From assembly GCF_000275825.1 (NCBI RefSeq), contig NZ_JH719942.1, positions 2,460,243 to 2,524,242 on the forward strand: a stretch of DNA of 64,000 nt. The letters run 5' to 3'. The position numbers were made by a program, and so were the translations under genes. This DNA is from Saprospira grandis DSM 2844. GTDB taxonomy: Bacteria > Bacteroidota > Bacteroidia > Chitinophagales > Saprospiraceae. Positions 36,304 to 45,856 of this stretch are shown here, piece after piece. Under the pieces are notes generated by a model. That model saw only the letters and a list, made by a program, of their open reading frames with translations, was not told where the DNA came from and made no database searches. Positions within the stretch are counted from its first letter, which is position 1. Every line of letters begins with the position of its first letter.

Positions 36304-37551
36304 TTATTGTTCTACCAATAGTTGCTCAATCAATTGGGCCAACTCTTCTCGATATTCTTCGTAGTAGTCTCCCGTCCCAGGCCCATTAAAACCCGTATGG
36401 ATCTTCCGTACCTTGCCCTGACGATCTATGATAATGGCCGTGGGAAAAGACAAGATGTGGTTGAGCATGGGCAAACTCTTGGCCGCCGCTTTCTTATCTG
36501 CTGGCCCAGCCAAAACCATAGGGTAGCTGATGCCTAAGTCGGTCCGTAAACGCTTTTCTATTTGCTTGAAGTTATCCATATCTTTAGGCAGCTCATAACT
36601 TAGGGCAATGACTTCTAGCCCCTCTTTCCGATAACGTCTGTAGTACTCTTCTAACAAACGGCTTTCATCCATGCAGTTGGGGCACCAACTGCCCATAATC
36701 TGAACAATAACGACTTTCTCCTCAAAGCGCTCATCTTCCAAACTTAAACTATCGCCCTGCGAGTTGGGAAAGCTAAAGCTTATTTTCTCATAACCTTCCT
36801 TTAAAAAAGAGAGGCTGTCCATAGGGCGGAGCTGGGCCTTGGGGTTGGGCTGCGCCCGCCAGTAGGTAGACCAATGCTTGCCCGAATAAAACTGCCCCCA
36901 CAAGCTGCCATCTCCCTGCCGCTGGGCCCTAAATAAGAAGGCATGGGCCCCATCAAAGGCAGAAAGCTGCAAGCGCTCCTGCTTAAATTCTCCAGCCAAA
37001 TAACGATAATCACCCGTTTCGGTCATAAAGCTAGCTTTTAGGATAGAGGTCTGAGGGTCGAGCTCAAATAAGGCTACTGCAGGATAGCTATTGGCGCTGT
37101 CTTGAGGAGAAAACTGTACCGCCCACTTTTTGGCCAAGCTGCTTTGGGCTGCTGTTTTTGGTCCAAAACGAAAAGCTTGGCCGCCTTCAGCCCTAAAGGA
37201 AAGGCGATAGTCTTCTTTCTGGCTGTTTACCCACTCTCCTTTTAAGCTTTTGGGCCCAATTTGCTTGATGTTGAAGTAGGTCCCAAAAACAGGCAGGGTC
37301 CAACGCATACTGTCTGGCCCTAAGGAATCTACTTGCAAGAGAATCCGCTCCTCTCCATTGATGATTTCCCAAGACTGCCCATCATAAGCCAACTCAAAGG
37401 GGAGCTCCAAACTGTCATTGAGGGCCAATAGCCCCCGCCAAGCCCCCCGTTCTAAACTTTTGTCCTTAATTGTCGAGCCTGTAGGCTGCTCTGCTTGGCA
37501 AGCCATTAAAATCAATAAAGAAAGTAGACTAGCAAAAATAGTATAGCGCAT
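36304..37551 (-). CDS. TlpA-like thioredoxin-domain lipoprotein
   Basis: 415 residues. The lipobox LILMACQ places it at the membrane. Residues 30-260 are a beta-rich domain common in Bacteroidota TlpA-type lipoproteins (WEIINGEERILLQVDSLGP). The C-terminal AhpC/TSA-type thioredoxin domain has WCPNC with Cys290 and Cys293 and a cis-Pro region FPTAIIID. It is likely a periplasmic thiol reductase or a redox partner for cytochrome or disulfide handling. No partner gene adjoins it. Confidence 0.85.
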   Translation of the reverse strand: MRYTIFASLLSLLILMACQAEQPTGSTIKDKSLERGAWRGLLALNDSLELPFELAYDGQSWEIINGEERILLQVDSLGPDSMRWTLPVFGTYFNIKQIGPKSLKGEWVNSQKEDYRLSFRAEGGQAFRFGPKTAAQSSLAKKWAVQFSPQDSANSYPAVALFELDPQTSILKASFMTETGDYRYLAGEFKQERLQLSAFDGAHAFLFRAQRQGDGSLWGQFYSGKHWSTYWRAQPNPKAQLRPMDSLSFLKEGYEKISFSFPNSQGDSLSLEDERFEEKVVIVQIMGSWCPNCMDESRLLEEYYRRYRKEGLEVIALSYELPKDMDNFKQIEKRLRTDLGISYPMVLAGPADKKAAAKSLPMLNHILSFPTAIIIDRQGKVRKIHTGFNGPGTGDYYEEYREELAQLIEQLLVEQ

Positions 37552-37594
37552 ATAAAGACTGCTTTTATGGAGTTACTGAAAAAATATAAGAACA

Positions 37595-37857
37595 ATATGA
37601 TTGCATTGGACCATTGGCTAGAAAAGAAACGCTCCATTGCAACTCTTTTGGACCATTGGCTAGAAAAAAAATGCTCAGATAGCATCCCTCAGCGCATTGG
37701 CTGGAAAAGAAACGCTCCATTGCAACTCCAAAAGAGTGTTTGCTGGAAAAAAAATGCGCTGGTGGATTTATTCTTAGCATTTGCCAGAAAAGAAATGCTC
37801 CATTGCAACTCCAAAAGAGTGTTTGCTAGAAAAAAAATGCGCTGGTGGATTATTTAG
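37595..37857. repeat. Alternating imperfect tandem repeat, ~40-46 bp units
   Basis: Units built on GCTAGAAAAGAAACGCTCCA alternate with GCTAGAAAAAAAATGC. A block of about 65 bp near 37700 recurs near 37790 with few changes. Open frames occur on both strands through it, with low-complexity translations, so coding is unproven. Confidence 0.75.
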
Positions 37858-37903
37858 GAGGCTTGGCCCAAATCCAAAGTAATAAAAAGGGAAGAATGCC
37901 AAG

Positions 37904-38066
37904 CTAGGGCGGCCAAGGCCCCACTGGCCGCAGGCCAGAACGGCTGAGGGATGGGCAGCAGGGCCGCCAAAGGCGGCAGACCAAGGCGCTTTAGCGCCGC
38001 AGGGCCGAGCAAACAGCGAGCTGCGATACAGCCCGACCCCGAGCAAAGCGAGGGGGCAGCCCCAAA
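37904..38066 (-). repeat. Core-type element, copy 14
   Basis: Core variant AGGGCCGAGCAAACAGCGAG at 38001-38020 (reverse), type B end. It reaches the stop codon of the trans-sulfuration gene. Confidence 0.84.
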
Positions 38067-38068
38067 AC

Positions 38069-39238
38069 CTAATCCTCTAGATGAACAAAGGCCTTTTCAA
38101 AGGCATCGATAATATAGTCGGGATCTTCTAGGCCAACATAATAGCGCACAAAGCTAAAGGGCAGGGGAGGAGGGGGCGCTGTGCCTAGATTATAGAAGCA
38201 GGCGGTAGGAACCTGCAAAGACTCGAAGCCTCCCCAAGAGACCGCCAGCAAAAAGGTGGGCATTAGGGCCTCCGAAAAGCGCTCCATTTGTTCGATACGC
38301 TTGGCCTTAAAGTTTACCGAGAATAAGCCGCCAAAGCCAGACATCTGTTTTTGGGCCAATTCGTATTGGGGATGAGAGGGATGGCCTGGGTAAAGAACAT
38401 AATCTACCTTGGGGTGCTGGGCCAGATAATCCACCACCTTTTTGGCATGTTCATTAGACTTTTGAATGCGCAACGGCAGCGTGCGCAGCCCCCTGAGGAG
38501 TAGCCAAGCATCATTGGGCGAAATAGCGGGACCTAAGGCCATATAATCTAGCTCAAACATCTTTTGAATCAGGGCCTTGCTTCCGCAGACCACCCCCGCC
38601 ACTACATCACTATGGCCATTGAGGTATTTGGTGGCCGAATGAACGACCAGATCAATGCCCAAGGCGATAGGATTTTGGTAAATCGGGCTAGCATAACTAT
38701 TATCGCAGATGGTCCGAATGCCGTGTTTTTGGGCCAAGGCGGCACAGGCGGCCAAATCTTGTAGCTCAAAAGTGAGCGAATTGGGCGATTCTAAGAAAAG
38801 AACCTTAGTGTTGGGGCGGATGGCCGCCTCGATTTCCTGCAAATTGCTGGCATCAATAAAATCATAGCTAATGCCAAAGCGGCTGAGGAACTTGCTAATC
38901 AATTTGTAGGTCCAGGAATAAGGACTTTGTACCGAAAGCAGATGATCTCCCGCTTGGAGCTGCGAGATAATAGCCACTGCACAGGCTGCGCTACCACTGC
39001 CAAAGACCAAGGCATCCTCGGCTTGCTCTAAGGCGGCTAATTTTTGGCGCAAGATGGCCACAGTGGGGTTATTTCCACGACTGTAGACAAAGTTATCTAA
39101 TTCGTTGAGAATCGCTGACCTAAAGTCCGACAAGCTATTATAGGCAAAATTAGAAGACTGCATAATGGGCGGAATCACCGCATTGTAATACTCTTCTCGC
39201 TCTTCTCCCAAATGCGTCAGCAAATAAGATGTATCCAT
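38069..39238 (-). CDS. Cys/Met metabolism PLP enzyme (cystathionine gamma-synthase/lyase family)
   Basis: 389 residues of the fold-type I family. The PLP lysine is in VVHSATKYLNGHSDVVAG, with FGSGSAACAVAI (phosphate-binding loop), DNSYASPIYQNPI (ring-stacking Asp), and YSRGNNPTVAILRQKLAALE near the N-terminus. It catalyses a step of trans-sulfuration, such as cystathionine synthesis or cleavage, or sulfhydrylation; the exact reaction cannot be assigned from these motifs. A core-type repeat follows its stop. Confidence 0.9.
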   Translation of the reverse strand: MDTSYLLTHLGEEREEYYNAVIPPIMQSSNFAYNSLSDFRSAILNELDNFVYSRGNNPTVAILRQKLAALEQAEDALVFGSGSAACAVAIISQLQAGDHLLSVQSPYSWTYKLISKFLSRFGISYDFIDASNLQEIEAAIRPNTKVLFLESPNSLTFELQDLAACAALAQKHGIRTICDNSYASPIYQNPIALGIDLVVHSATKYLNGHSDVVAGVVCGSKALIQKMFELDYMALGPAISPNDAWLLLRGLRTLPLRIQKSNEHAKKVVDYLAQHPKVDYVLYPGHPSHPQYELAQKQMSGFGGLFSVNFKAKRIEQMERFSEALMPTFLLAVSWGGFESLQVPTACFYNLGTAPPPPLPFSFVRYYVGLEDPDYIIDAFEKAFVHLED

Positions 39239-39323
39239 ATTATATTGATTTAAAAATTTATCCTTAATATTAGAAGCTAAGCTTTTAGCTATTTTTAGGG
39301 CTAGCTACAATACTACAATTATA

Positions 39324-40754
39324 ATGAAAACAATACTTGCTTTTTTGGGCTTACTTTTGGCCCTTCCGCTTACTGCACAAGTTGGGATCAACATCTTGCA
39401 GCCAGATAGCAGCGCGGTTTTACATTTAGAATCTACCGACAGAGGCTTTTTACCTCCTCGGATGAGCCGCCAACAAAGAGATAATATCCAAAATCCCAAG
39501 CCGGGACTTACGGTCTATAATGCTACAGATAGTGTTATGGAGTACTTTAATGGCAATTGCTGGTTGGCCTTCAATCAGAGTAGTTGCGATGATTGCGCCT
39601 TTGATTTTAGCATGGATAATCCCGCTGGCCATATAGACCGAGTGTATAGCAATCGAGATTCGGCCTTTTTGTATCTCAATCAACGCAATGGATTTTCCAA
39701 TGACATCTCGGTCTACATTATCCCTAACTTGCCTACGGGTATTACGGCTAGTTTGGACCAATATGTAGTGAATGGAAGCGATACCCTACAGCTTACTGTA
39801 GAGGCCGATATCTTTGCGCCTCCTGGCATTTATCCTGTGATTGTGCAGGCTGTATGTGGAAATACTGTCGGCAACCAAGTTTTTGTGGTCGCCATAGATA
39901 GTTGTATGGAGGTCTACATTAACTCGCCCCAAAGTGATTATGATTTGCAAGCGGCCAATGCTTTGCCAACAGCCGTACCTATTTGTGTACTGGCTACGAT
40001 TGGCCCTGGGGTGGTCCTAGACAATCCTACGGCTCCTGCCGTCTTTACTACAGGTGGGCTACATCCCGATGCTAAGGTCGGCATTCTCAACCAAGGGACC
40101 CTCTTGGCCCGTGGTGGCGATGGCGGTGCTGGCGCTGGCGCTAGTGGTGGAGGTGCCGGAACTGGCTTTGATGGAACCCATGCTATTAGTCTGACCGTAG
40201 ACACAGATTTGCGCAACCAAGGCCGCATCTATTCTGGTGGCGGCGGCGGTGGCTCTGTGGGCCTCATTCAACCCATCAATTTAGGCATCGGAACCTATAA
40301 TTTGGGTATTGGTGCTGGCGGTGGCGGTGGTGCGGCTGATGGCGCTGGGGGCAACCTCGGATCGGGCTTTGGCTATTATGAACCGGGCCAAAATGCCGGA
40401 ACAGGGGCCTTTGCTCAGGGCGGTAGAGGCGGCGCCCTCAATAATCCCTACAACTTTAACCTCTTTGGGGCCGATTTTACCATTACCCCTAATGTTTATG
40501 GCGGCGATGGGGGCGATTATGGCGAGGATGGGCAAGCGGGCTACCTCTTTGTTAATATTTTGGTCCAAATTGGGGCCCCTATTGTGGGCACCATTACGCT
40601 TTACGACCAAGATTTTCCAGACCCGCCCAGCACTAATTTTCCAGTAGGGGGAACTGCGGGCTTTGCCGTTAAGCGCAATGGCCATAGCTTGCTCGGTAGC
40701 TTTATTGATGGCTACTATTTGTCTGGGGCCATGAAGGGCTACATTGGCAACTAA
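39324..40754 (+). CDS. Secreted Gly-rich adhesin-like protein
   Basis: 476 residues. Signal peptide (FLGLLLALPLTAQ), then a conserved Bacteroidota N-terminal block VGINILQPDSSAVLHLESTDRG...PPRMS...GLTVYNATD, also found in the fibre protein at 48921. A beta-rich middle region contains one Ig-like stretch. Residues 255-400 are Gly-rich with poly-Gly runs (GGGGGGSVG, GGGGGAADGAGG), like polyglycine domains of phage and bacterial adhesins. No T9SS sorting domain is obvious. Possibly an exported surface protein. Confidence 0.75.
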   Translation: MKTILAFLGLLLALPLTAQVGINILQPDSSAVLHLESTDRGFLPPRMSRQQRDNIQNPKPGLTVYNATDSVMEYFNGNCWLAFNQSSCDDCAFDFSMDNPAGHIDRVYSNRDSAFLYLNQRNGFSNDISVYIIPNLPTGITASLDQYVVNGSDTLQLTVEADIFAPPGIYPVIVQAVCGNTVGNQVFVVAIDSCMEVYINSPQSDYDLQAANALPTAVPICVLATIGPGVVLDNPTAPAVFTTGGLHPDAKVGILNQGTLLARGGDGGAGAGASGGGAGTGFDGTHAISLTVDTDLRNQGRIYSGGGGGGSVGLIQPINLGIGTYNLGIGAGGGGGAADGAGGNLGSGFGYYEPGQNAGTGAFAQGGRGGALNNPYNFNLFGADFTITPNVYGGDGGDYGEDGQAGYLFVNILVQIGAPIVGTITLYDQDFPDPPSTNFPVGGTAGFAVKRNGHSLLGSFIDGYYLSGAMKGYIGN

Positions 40755-40823
40755 TTTATTTTTTATAGCCCGCCAAGCCAGATGCAACCTTTTACAAAAG
40801 GATGGATCTATAGTTATTATTGT

Positions 40824-40978
40824 TTGGGGCTGCCCCGCCCTGCGGGCGGGTCGGGCCATTGCGCAGCTCGCAAGTCTGCTCGGCCCTGCAGCGGCAAAGC
40901 CGCTTTGGTCTGCCGCCTTTGGCGGCCCTGCTACAGCCCCTCAGCCTGCGGCGGCTTCGCCGCCTGTCTGCCGCAAAA
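40824..40978 (+). repeat. Core-type element, copy 15
   Basis: Core at 40864-40887 with type B start (GGGGCTGCCCCGCCC). It lies after the Gly-rich protein gene. Confidence 0.86.
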
Positions 40979-41148
40979 AAAAGGATTTAACCCTAAGCTA
41001 AATTAGATATTGGGGTGCTTTTTGGGTGTAATACCTAAATTAGCAGAGAACCCTAGGCATAAAACGATCTTGGCAAATTGTTTGCAACTTTTATACTTAC
41101 GCAAGATTACCGACTAGAAACTACTTAACTTAAATAGAGCTACTACTT

Positions 41149-41757
41149 ATGCATAAGCTTTTCGGAGGATTTATTCTCCTACTCATAGGCCTACTCCCTT
41201 TACAGGGCCAAAACTTTGAAGGGGTCATTAAAATGGAGCAAGAAGGGGAGGCTGGTATGCGTTATCAGCTAAATTGGTACATCAAAAAGGACCAAATTGC
41301 CTTTGAGGTACAAACCAAATCGGACCCAAACTCCCTAAAGATGCGTTTTGTGCCTCAGCCACAAAAAAATAATATGCTCATGGTCATTCAATCGGAGGAA
41401 GGGCAGAGCAAAAAGGAAATATCTTCTCGAGATATACAGGCTGATTTGGGCCTGAGCAATGCCGTCATTAAGAGCGAAAAGGTCCGGAAATCAGTAGAGT
41501 TTGGGCAGCTGTATACGCTTAATATCGAAACCGATAAATTTAATACAGAGGTCGAGCTGGTCAAGGAAATTGATGTGGACCTAAAAAAATATGCCGCCTA
41601 CCTAAAAAATGATTATGGCATACAGGCCCTAATTCAGACTGGGGCAAAGGGCTTTCCCTTAAATTCTACTACCTATGATAAATACGGAAAGTTGATTTCT
41701 AAAACTAAGGTCCTTTCTATTGTTCGGCAGAAAGTAGACGATAAATACTTTCAGTAG
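41149..41757 (+). CDS. DUF4412-like secreted protein
   Basis: 202 residues with a signal peptide (FILLLIGLLPLQGQ). The mature protein starts NFEGVIKMEQEGEAGMRYQLNWYIKKDQIAFEVQ, the early beta-strands typical of DUF4412 proteins (LolA-like fold). The C-terminal half has VELVKEIDVDLKKYAAYLKN. Function is unknown; a lipid- or envelope-related role is only inferred from the fold. Own terminator downstream. Confidence 0.72.
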   Translation: MHKLFGGFILLLIGLLPLQGQNFEGVIKMEQEGEAGMRYQLNWYIKKDQIAFEVQTKSDPNSLKMRFVPQPQKNNMLMVIQSEEGQSKKEISSRDIQADLGLSNAVIKSEKVRKSVEFGQLYTLNIETDKFNTEVELVKEIDVDLKKYAAYLKNDYGIQALIQTGAKGFPLNSTTYDKYGKLISKTKVLSIVRQKVDDKYFQ

Positions 41758-41785
41758 CAAATGAGTAGAACTTTACAAGATATAG

Positions 41786-41815
41786 GGGCTGGCCAGAAAA
41801 TGGCTGGCCCTTTTT
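41786..41815 (+). terminator. Terminator of the DUF4412-like gene
   Basis: GGGCTGGCCA and TGGCTGGCCC arms pair with two G-U wobbles and a GAAAA loop, then TTTTT. Confidence 0.8.
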
Positions 41816-41905
41816 GGGTCTAGCAGGGCGCGCAGCGCCCGCAGGCAATAGCCAGATTTAAACGCACTCACTTTTATAGTTTGCAGCAATTTCCTGCTAG
41901 TCGGC

Positions 41906-41984
41906 CCTATTTTTCTAGGCCATAGCGAAGGCTATGCCCTTAAAAAATAGCTAGCCTAGCCAAAAATTCATAGCAAACTATGGC
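41906..41984 (-). repeat. Second repeat family, copy 3 (diverged)
   Basis: Matches the reverse orientation of the 3691-3775 copy with many changes: CATAGC-GAA-GGCTATG hairpin, then CTTAAAAAATAGCTAGCC. It adjoins core element copy 16 in the same relative arrangement as copies 1 and 2. Confidence 0.7.
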
Positions 41985-42002
41985 CAAAGCAGCGCGGTTA
42001 AA

Positions 42003-42170
42003 TCTGGCTGAGGGGCTGTAGCAGGGCCGCCAAAGGCGGCAGACCAAAGCGCTTTAGCGCTGCAGGGCCGAGCGAATAGCGAGCTGTGATACAGCCCGAC
42101 CCGACCGAAGGGACAACCAGCCCCTATAGGGGCGCCAGTTCGACAACCGAAGGGCGTAGCGGCAGCCCCA
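42003..42170 (-). repeat. Core-type element, copy 16
   Basis: Core variant AGGGCCGAGCGAATAGCGAG at about 42064-42083, with type B end and the GACAACCAGCCCC module seen also in copy 11. Confidence 0.83.
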
Positions 42171-42218
42171 AATTGCCTCCTGAACAGAAAAACAGAAAAG
42201 CAAAAAGACAAGCTTTGC

Positions 42219-42842
42219 CTAAACCATCCGCCGATGAATGGCGTAAGAGAGTAGACCCAATTGTAGGCAAACCCAAAAAACGGGATAGCCCATTTTGACA
42301 GCATCAATAAAGTTGTGGCCCCCGCCAAAAGCGGGAAAAAGGTCAATGGTCATTAGGCTGAGGGGCACACACATAATGAACATAAAGGCTAGGCTGAGAA
42401 TATGAAAACTAGGCGAACGCCCCACAAAGGCCCTAGCCGCCCAAAAGATAAAGCTCTCTAAAAACACTAGGAGGAAGAGGGCCGAGCCTACCATAAAACC
42501 GGTATCGCCAAAATGGATTTTGCTGTAGAGATGGGCAAAAGCTAAATAGGCTAGGCTGTAACTCCCCCAACTACTTCCCCAAAGGACAAAAAATATAGCC
42601 CAATATTTGTAGGTAGGTATTCTTTTCCCCCAAATAAAAAGAGGTAGCATGTAGGTAGTTGTAATAATTCCGCATATAATTGGGGTAGTATAAAAAGGAA
42701 CATGCAGCCAGTGCGTACCTTTCCAGCCCACTAAAAAATTGAGTTCAAACTGCCAAAGGGACCAAGCCAAGCAAGCTAAAAGATAGCTTAGAAAAATGGC
42801 CAATTGGTCCTTACTCTTTTGTAGATGTCTCCATGCTGACAT
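42219..42842 (-). CDS. Hypothetical polytopic membrane protein
   Basis: 207 residues with about six membrane segments (such as IFLSYLLACLAWSLWQFELNFLVGW and YWAIFFVLWGSSWGSYSLAYLAFA). It has no charged catalytic motif I recognise and no family name. The start ATG at 42842 faces the FemAB-like gene divergently across 113 bp. The 3' side is bordered by a core-type repeat. It could be a small transporter or an assembly factor; nothing in the sequence decides. Confidence 0.65.
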   Translation of the reverse strand: MSAWRHLQKSKDQLAIFLSYLLACLAWSLWQFELNFLVGWKGTHWLHVPFYTTPIICGIITTTYMLPLFIWGKRIPTYKYWAIFFVLWGSSWGSYSLAYLAFAHLYSKIHFGDTGFMVGSALFLLVFLESFIFWAARAFVGRSPSFHILSLAFMFIMCVPLSLMTIDLFPAFGGGHNFIDAVKMGYPVFWVCLQLGLLSYAIHRRMV

Positions 42843-42955
42843 AAACTATAGGGGGTGATTTGCGTTAAAGAATCGGTAAAAAAGAAGTAGCTACATCAAA
42901 AAGCTCGTATATTTAAAAAAACAGTCCCTTTTCGCATCAAAAATAAGAATAACCT

Positions 42956-44224
42956 ATGTTTTGTAATAAGACCAAGGCCCCTCTCTCGCTCTTAGAACAA
43001 GAAGAACAGCCTGCCTGTAGTGCCTTAGTAGAGGCAGGGCTTTGTTTTCGATTGAGTCGGAACATCTCTGATTTGAAGGCTGCCTGGCAAAGCTTGGCCC
43101 CCAAAGAAAACAAATTTTTACAATATGAGTACTTGCAGGCCCTAGAAGCCCATCCTCCTCAAGGTATGGGCTTTTGCTATTTGGTCTTTTATCGAGATAA
43201 GGAGGCTGTGGGTTTGGCCTATTATCAAACCTACTATTTGGACATGCAAGAAAGTGTGCAAAAGGAATTGGAAGGCGAGGGGCTGTTGGGGTCTTTGCGC
43301 AAGAAATTGCAGCAGTTTTTTCTGCGCCAGGCGGTCTTTAATGTGCTCATTTGTGGCAACTTAAGTCTAACCGGAGAACATGGCTTTTATTTTAAGGAAG
43401 GGCATGGCCCCAAACAATTGGCTTGGCTGCAAGAGGCTACTGATCGTCTGCAAACGGAGCTAGAGCTAAGCGAGCAGAAGAAGTATCAGCTACAGATGTT
43501 TAAGGATTTTGCCCTAGATGGGGTTACTGAGCAAAACTTACAGCCCATTTTGCAGCAAGAGGGCTATCATCGCTATCGGATTCAGCCAGGTATGTATATG
43601 CGGTTGCCTGCGCATTGGGATAGCTTTGAGGATTATCTGGCCGAGATGTCTTCTAAGTATCGGGTGCGGGCCAAAAGAGCCGCCAAAAAGGGCAAGGATC
43701 TGGAGTGGAGAGCCTTGGAACTAGAGGAAATCTTGGCCCAAGAAAAAGAGATTTATGCCCTCTACCGAAATATATCGGATAATGTAGACTTTAATGCCTA
43801 TGCCTTTGATGAGCAGTATTTTTCGGCCCTCAAAAGAGAGTTGGGCGAAAATATGCAGCTGGTGGCTTGCTATTTAGAGGGCCGCTTGGTGGCTTTTTAT
43901 ACGGCCATTTTTTCGGGCAATACCTTAGAAGCCCATTTCTTGGGCCTAGAGCATAGCCTGAACCGCTCGCATCAGTTGTATCTCAATATTTTGTATGCCT
44001 TGGTGCGTATGGGCATCTATAGAAAGGTAGAAAAAATTGACTTTGCCCGTACGGCTTTGGAGATTAAGAGCTCAGTAGGGGCGGTAGCGCAGGAGTTTGA
44101 CTGCTACTTGCGTCACCGCAATCGCTTATCTAGCGAACTGATGAAATTGGTCTTTGATCATTTGAGCCCCAAAGAAGACTGGACCCCCCGATCGCCCTTC
44201 AAAGATATGTCGATTGTAGTATAG
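42956..44224 (+). CDS. FemAB/GNAT-like acyltransferase-fold protein
   Basis: 422 residues. The C-terminal half (about 210-400) has the peptidoglycan-branching/GNAT pattern: YLAEMSSKYRVRAKRAAKKGKDLEWRAL, then VACYLEGRLVAFYTAIFSGNTLEAHFLGLEHSLNRSHQLYLNILYALVRMGI. Such proteins transfer amino acids or acyl groups to envelope precursors. The N-terminal part (LQYEYLQALEAHPPQGMGFCYLVFYRDKE) matches the first GNAT-like subdomain. The flippase gene begins after only 34 bp, so a cell-surface or exopolysaccharide role is likely. Confidence 0.78.
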   Translation: MFCNKTKAPLSLLEQEEQPACSALVEAGLCFRLSRNISDLKAAWQSLAPKENKFLQYEYLQALEAHPPQGMGFCYLVFYRDKEAVGLAYYQTYYLDMQESVQKELEGEGLLGSLRKKLQQFFLRQAVFNVLICGNLSLTGEHGFYFKEGHGPKQLAWLQEATDRLQTELELSEQKKYQLQMFKDFALDGVTEQNLQPILQQEGYHRYRIQPGMYMRLPAHWDSFEDYLAEMSSKYRVRAKRAAKKGKDLEWRALELEEILAQEKEIYALYRNISDNVDFNAYAFDEQYFSALKRELGENMQLVACYLEGRLVAFYTAIFSGNTLEAHFLGLEHSLNRSHQLYLNILYALVRMGIYRKVEKIDFARTALEIKSSVGAVAQEFDCYLRHRNRLSSELMKLVFDHLSPKEDWTPRSPFKDMSIVV

Positions 44225-44258
44225 AAAGCTTATCTTGGGCCCAAAATTAGGCAGAGTA

Positions 44259-45593
44259 ATGTGGAAGAAATGGCGGGCCAAGATTGGAACAGAAAGTCCC
44301 CTAGGACGCTTTTTAATTAAGGCGGCAAGCTGGAGCTTTATTTTACAAATAGGTTTATCAGCCCTCACTTTTCTCAGTTCGGTCCTTTTGGCCCGTTTGG
44401 GGGGAGATGAGGGCTTTGGCATTTATAGTTTGGTCTTTAGTTGGCTGTTGATTTTGCAAGTAGCCGCCAATATGGGCCTAGATGATCTCCTGCTCAAGGA
44501 GCTACCCATCTTTAAGGACCAAAAAGCCCCAGGCAAGCGAGATGCCCTACTTGCCTGGGCCGAAAAACGGACCCTTTGGGCCAGTTTGCTCCTGATATTT
44601 GGCTTTTATTTCTTGCTTCAGTATACCCATATTCCAGGCCTGAGCAATTATGCCGATTATTATTTTTGGGCCCTGCCTATTATTCCCGCCTATGCCTTTT
44701 TGCAGCTTTGGCAATCGGCTTTGCGGGCAGAGGGACAGATGAGTTGGGGCCAATTGGGCGACCGAATTGTGCAGCCTTTGCTCTTCTTTGCCTTTTTGGC
44801 CCTGCTCTATCTCTTCGCTTACCCTATTAGCGATTTGGGCCTGATTGCCGGACGAAGCCTGAGCTTTGTGCTGGCCGCCGGCCTTGCCTTTTGGCTTTGG
44901 CGGCGCTATCGTCGGGCACAACCCAAAGCGAGTAATTGGCCAAAATTAGATCTTCCCGCCTACAAAAAAGCTAGTTTTTATTTCAATTTGGGCTCTTTGC
45001 TCTATCTGCTCAATAGCCGAATAGATATTTTGTTTTTGGGCTTTTTTGAGCTGCCTCCCGAGCAGATCGCTTATTATAATGTGGCCCTGAAGTTCTCGGA
45101 TATTGCCCTGATTCCCTATTTGGTGCTGACCACCGTCAGTTTGCCAACCTTTTCCTCTCTTTATCATCAAGGGAAATTACAAGAGTTGGGACGACTATAC
45201 CAACGGAGTACGGCCCTGATTACCTTGGTTATTATGGCCGTTTTGGCCATTTTTATTGCTTTTGGGCCTTACTTTTTACTCATTTATGGCCCCGAATATC
45301 AGCAGGGCTATACGGCTTTAGTTTGGCTCTGTTTGGGCAAGGGCATACATGTCTTGGTGGGCCCCGTGAGCCAGTTGTTAGCCTTGGTGGGCCAAGAAAA
45401 AATGGCCGCTTATCTCTTGGCGCTTTCCCTGGCCATCACGGCTATCCTCCAATACAGTTTGATTCCCATTTTAGGCATTGATGGAGCAGCCATAGCGGCC
45501 TTTATTGGCTTGGCTGTATTCGATCTTAGTCTGGCCTATTGGGCTTATCGCAAATTGGGTTTTTGGCCCATTGCTTACTGGAATCGGAAGTAG
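44259..45593 (+). CDS. Polysaccharide/lipid flippase of the MOP superfamily
   Basis: 444 residues from the ATG at 44259; an upstream in-frame TTG at 44235 is less likely. About 12-14 membrane segments. The N-terminus has the Wzx/PST pattern SFILQIGLSALTFLSSVLLARLGGDEGFGIYSLV. Such proteins flip undecaprenyl-linked oligosaccharides across the inner membrane. Adjacent to the FemAB-like gene and likely co-transcribed. The substrate is unknown. Confidence 0.88.
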   Translation: MWKKWRAKIGTESPLGRFLIKAASWSFILQIGLSALTFLSSVLLARLGGDEGFGIYSLVFSWLLILQVAANMGLDDLLLKELPIFKDQKAPGKRDALLAWAEKRTLWASLLLIFGFYFLLQYTHIPGLSNYADYYFWALPIIPAYAFLQLWQSALRAEGQMSWGQLGDRIVQPLLFFAFLALLYLFAYPISDLGLIAGRSLSFVLAAGLAFWLWRRYRRAQPKASNWPKLDLPAYKKASFYFNLGSLLYLLNSRIDILFLGFFELPPEQIAYYNVALKFSDIALIPYLVLTTVSLPTFSSLYHQGKLQELGRLYQRSTALITLVIMAVLAIFIAFGPYFLLIYGPEYQQGYTALVWLCLGKGIHVLVGPVSQLLALVGQEKMAAYLLALSLAITAILQYSLIPILGIDGAAIAAFIGLAVFDLSLAYWAYRKLGFWPIAYWNRK

Positions 45594-45605
45594 GGGGAGG
45601 TTTTT

Positions 45606-45732
45606 TGGGGCCTCAGCTGCGGCTTCGCCTTGCTGCGCTACGCTTTGGGGCTCGCTGTTCGCTCGGCCCTGCGGCGGCTGCGCCGCCTGGGTCTGGCCTG
45701 ACGGCCACCCCGCCGCATCGCTAGGCCAGAGG
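45606..45732 (+). repeat. Core-type element, copy 17
   Basis: Core variant CTCGCTGTTCGCTCGGCCCT at 45651-45670. Apart from the core it is nearly identical, inverted, to copy 18 at about 47605-47730. Confidence 0.88.
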
Positions 45733-45856
45733 GGGCCGCTTTTGTTTGGCCCTAGCAGAAAAAGAGCTGGAGAAAGGCCCGCTCTAGGGCTATTTTTTCT
45801 AGAAAATTGCTTTGAAAAAAAGGGAAAAGCACGAACTTCGTCCAAAATATAAACGC

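Noticed and set aside
45812..45856. Upstream start for the ureohydrolase
   Set aside because: The added residues (KKREKHELRPKYKR) are highly charged and unlike family N-termini. The ATG at 45857 fits better.
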